From positions 329,304,802-329,368,801 of the forward strand of contig NC_081413.1 in the NCBI RefSeq assembly GCF_030272615.1: DNA of 64,000 nucleotides, read 5' to 3'. Shown here one piece after another: positions 61,008 to 64,000 of this stretch (position 1 is the first letter of the stretch; the number at the start of each line of letters is the position of its first letter). Under the pieces are notes generated by a model. The model was not told the origin of the DNA and ran no database searches. It was given only the letters and a program-made list of their open reading frames with translations. Made by a program: the position numbers and the translations under genes. Source of the stretch: Cryptomeria japonica (lineage: Eukaryota > Streptophyta > Pinopsida > Cupressales > Cupressaceae).

Positions 61008-61223
61008 CCACTGTGTGTCCACACAGTGGTCGTCGCGACACCACTGTGTGTCCACACAGAGGCGGCCGCAGGCACCACTGTGTGTCCACACAGTGGTCGC
61101 TGCGGCACCACTGTGTGTCCACACAGTGGTCGCTGCGGCACCACTGTGTGTCCACACAGTGGCGGCCAAGGGCCGACCACTGTGTGTCCACACAGTGGCA
61201 GCCGCGGGCCGTCCACGCAGTGG
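61008..61223. repeat. Array of 22-bp palindromes in a GC-rich block
   Basis: CCACTGTGTG-TC-CACACAGTGG occurs at 61008, 61075, 61108, 61141 and 61177, with a copy mutated in the right arm at 61041 and a half-copy at 61211-61223. Spacing is 33-36 bp. Intervening DNA is rich in GGCGGCC and GTCGCTGCGGCA. The surroundings are strongly AT-rich. Confidence 0.95.
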
Positions 61224-61449
61224 TTCGGCCCTTTGGCCTTTTTCCCCCCCCAAAGTTGTTAAAAAATAAATTTTGTTTTTATATATATTTTTTTGTTATT
61301 TTTTTTTTTTTGAATATATATATATATATATATATATATTCTTTTATTTATTTAATACAGTAGATTTTGTTTGAAAGGAGATATGTGTTTTTTTTTTAAA
61401 AAAACATATTTATATTTAAATAAATTTATCTTTATGTATATGGATCTAC

Positions 61450-61502
<53 letters not shown>

Positions 61503-64000
61503 TTAAGTAACAGTTTTAGGGCATTTCCTTAGAAAATAAATGCTGGTATACATATATAGATTGAAACATTATAACAAAACAACAGACTCTTCCATTTTGG
61601 TTCATTGCATTTATTTCCTTTTAATCATAATTCTAAATGCAAAAATAAAATAGATGGATTATTTAAATCCTAATTACTTTCAGCAATAATAAAGTAATAT
61701 ATTTTGTTCTTCATTTAAACTGTTTAACTGTAGATTTTATTTTCTGTACATAAACAATGGCAGCAGGTAATAAATCCTTAACATCAACTATATAAAGGAC
61801 CAAATATATTGAGTTTACCAGCAGCTAGATACACCTAGATCTTATTAAAATAAAACTTTAGAAATGACTATACTAAATTATGATTTTCATTTTCTGCTAT
61901 AAGCAAAGGATAGATTTAAATAAAACTAAAAATGGTATTTCCAAGTATTTTCATTTTCTGAAATAAACAAAACGACAGACTCAAATAAAATTGAATATTT
62001 TGATTATAAATGGCTTAAGGGAGTGAATACATTTCTTTCCTTTTCAAAACACACTATACACAACAAATATTTATTTCCAAAATTTTAGGAACTAATACTA
62101 GAAATAATCATTTTTTTTTTCTATTTCTGCAATCTAACAAAAATGACTATTACAAATCTTTAAATCTTGTCTTCAAGATACTCAAAATACTTTTGTCATT
62201 TTACAAATAGGTTTCTCATTTCTAATAAATGAGGAAAATAATAAATACATGCCCAAATATATTTCTGCAATAATTATTTCCTGCCACATCTACTTGTCCT
62301 GTTAATCTCTTCTAACCACTTGCAAATAAATCAAAGGTATGACCATGAAGAGCTCACCTCCCAGCCTAGGCTAACTGGTAGCCACCCCCGAGCTCAGAGA
62401 ACCAAGCCCTAGACAGGTAACAAACATGCAACCATAGAAGACATAATACACACAAACTCAAAACACACTCCCAAACCCAGGCTACACTGCACCACACATT
62501 GGTGATGTCTTTTCAAGGGTGGTAGTGGACCAAGTACCCTGAGGAGACTGCAAGTGTGGTAAAACAAATAGCCACCTCATGGAAAACCAAAACATATAGC
62601 CACCTCATGGCAAACCAAATAGATCAAGTATAACATAATCAGCCCCTTATTCCTTATGCCCCCCAAGGCATTCATGCCTTATTTCCCTTCTTATGACCCC
62701 CAATGCATAAACAAGCCATGCAGCAAGGGTCACATAAATTCCCTTGTAATCACTCTCATAACAAGAGTCTCTCACTCAAGGGCTGTCACTTCTACCACCC
62801 ACAAGATCCTCCTCTCTCCCGAGAGTAGGAGGTCTTGATTACTCCCAAAACATATACAATGTATAAACATAAAATACCAAATAAGTTTCCAAGAGAACAT
62901 GCACGGAAACAAATCTTTTTCACAAACATTACTTACAAACACATGCAATAAGAAATCCATTATATGATGAATACAACCAACCTTAATCTGCCCAAAGGTA
63001 GGTTAGTTATGTTGAGGATGAGCAACCCAATTCCACGGTTCTTCTCTTTCTACCCTTAGCCAAATTCTCTATTCAACAATCTAGCTTATTCTTTTCAAAA
63101 TTCTTTTGTCTCCAAAAATGGAGAGTGGGTGATTACCCCCCAAAATCTCTCTTTCTTGCTTAAGAAGACACTAGTGTGAGTTCTCTCAAGTTTCTAAAAC
63201 TGAAAAGGAAAGTAAGGTAAAATGGGAAAAGGGAACTTTCATTCAAAAAGGAAGGTTAACCACTTAGCTCAAGCCTTCTAATTTCAATTTTTGCACAACT
63301 TAGAAAACCTACTTTTTAGGGTGTCTAAAAGGTCACATGGGAGTAGAAACTTGCCTAAAATTACCCCTAACCCTTAGGTATACCTTTTGGGCTTTAGGAA
63401 ACCCTATTAAACTACCCCTAGGTGTCCATTTAACCCCTTTTAAACCCCTCTGAAGTTAATTTTCGGGTCAAACTTAAGTTGACCATCCCAAAGATTCTTT
63501 ACCCAAGGCATTTATGGAAATCACATCACATTAATTGAAAAAGCTATAGTTAAACAATTCCCACCAAGAGGCAATTTTAAAAATTCAAATATAAATCCAC
63601 ACATGTCAAGTGACACAAAGAAAATACTTTTACAAATTTATACATGAAATCGTGTCTCTTGTGGATTTTACATAAATGAATTAAATAACACTTAACATGC
63701 ATGCATCATTTACTGTTACGAATAAAATACAACACAAACGGGGTGTTGTCTCTCCAAATAGACAAACCCTAGTTTTACGAACATACAGAGGTCTAGGTTT
63801 GGTTCTCTGTAATATTTCCATGGTCACATGTATATCTTTTCCTGCACCACTCAAATACACATTAGTAATTTCCAATAACCTCATATAATATTAAACACAT
63901 GAATTAGAATACACACCAAACACTTCGCATACAATTTACATTTGAACAATTCAATATATCTCATATGCAATTAAATCCAGATAAGCAATTATCATAATTC

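Noticed and set aside
61008-61223. CRISPR-like array
   Set aside because: The repeat is a 22-bp palindrome at 33-36 bp steps with similar, not unique, 11-14 bp spacers, in plant DNA with no cas genes.
60861-61363. Overlapping open frames on both strands across the GC island
   Set aside because: They are open in several frames only because the palindromic repeat lacks stops. No domain or start context supports coding.

Overview
The window is plant nuclear DNA made almost entirely of nested, decayed retrotransposons. I can defend no host gene, rRNA, tRNA or CRISPR array. The content includes Tat-lineage Ty3/gypsy elements with a second (archaeal-type) RNase H, a Tekay/Del-like chromovirus with LTRs near 3.9 kb, a plant L1-type LINE, a Ty1/copia remnant and a non-autonomous LTR element. 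LTRs this large and nesting this deep suggest a big-genome seed plant, possibly a gymnosperm. That placement is inference, not proof.

Layout. (A) 1-7917: 3' part of a Tat-lineage element on +, with pol (RT, RNase H, second RNase H, integrase), a 3' non-coding region, a polypurine tract and a 3' LTR at 6022-7917. Its left end is outside the window. (B) 7918-27673: a Tekay/Del-like chromovirus on +. A inserted into its 5' LTR, and a 5'-truncated LINE (8725-10512, minus) sits inside the same LTR. B has an initiator-Met-tRNA-type primer-binding site, a leader rich in degenerate hairpins, a ~976-codon extra reading frame (15132-18065), then gag, protease, RT, RNase H, integrase and chromodomain, then a 3888-bp 3' LTR. 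(F) 30970-33894: a second reading frame homologous to B's extra frame, in AT-rich DNA with no LTRs that I can see. (E) 35993-42612: a complete LTR element on minus with target duplication GTTTG and no polymerase or integrase. It carries a coiled-coil protein with four zinc knuckles and a ~1086-codon protein of unknown function. 45930-46320 is a Ty1/copia integrase remnant. (D) 46323-59822: a second Tat-lineage element on minus, apparently inserted in the copia remnant. Between its pol and 3' LTR it carries an antisense plant-mobile-domain (PMD) gene that A lacks. (G) 59823-64000: the start of another giant LTR inserted in D's gag, with a GC-rich array of 22-bp palindromes and long TA microsatellites.

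Two themes stand out. First, the extra frame in B and F are clearly one protein family, and the large frame in E may be a distant member, so unrelated LTR elements may have acquired the same kind of ~1000-residue cargo. Second, nearly all in-frame stops in A, B, E and F are TAG/TAA where glutamine is expected, or TGA where arginine is expected, with very few frameshifts. That is the pattern of C-to-T decay of methylated CAG/CAA and CGA codons.

Integration order from nesting: A and the LINE are younger than B; D is younger than the copia remnant; G is younger than D; E is younger than the sequence around it.
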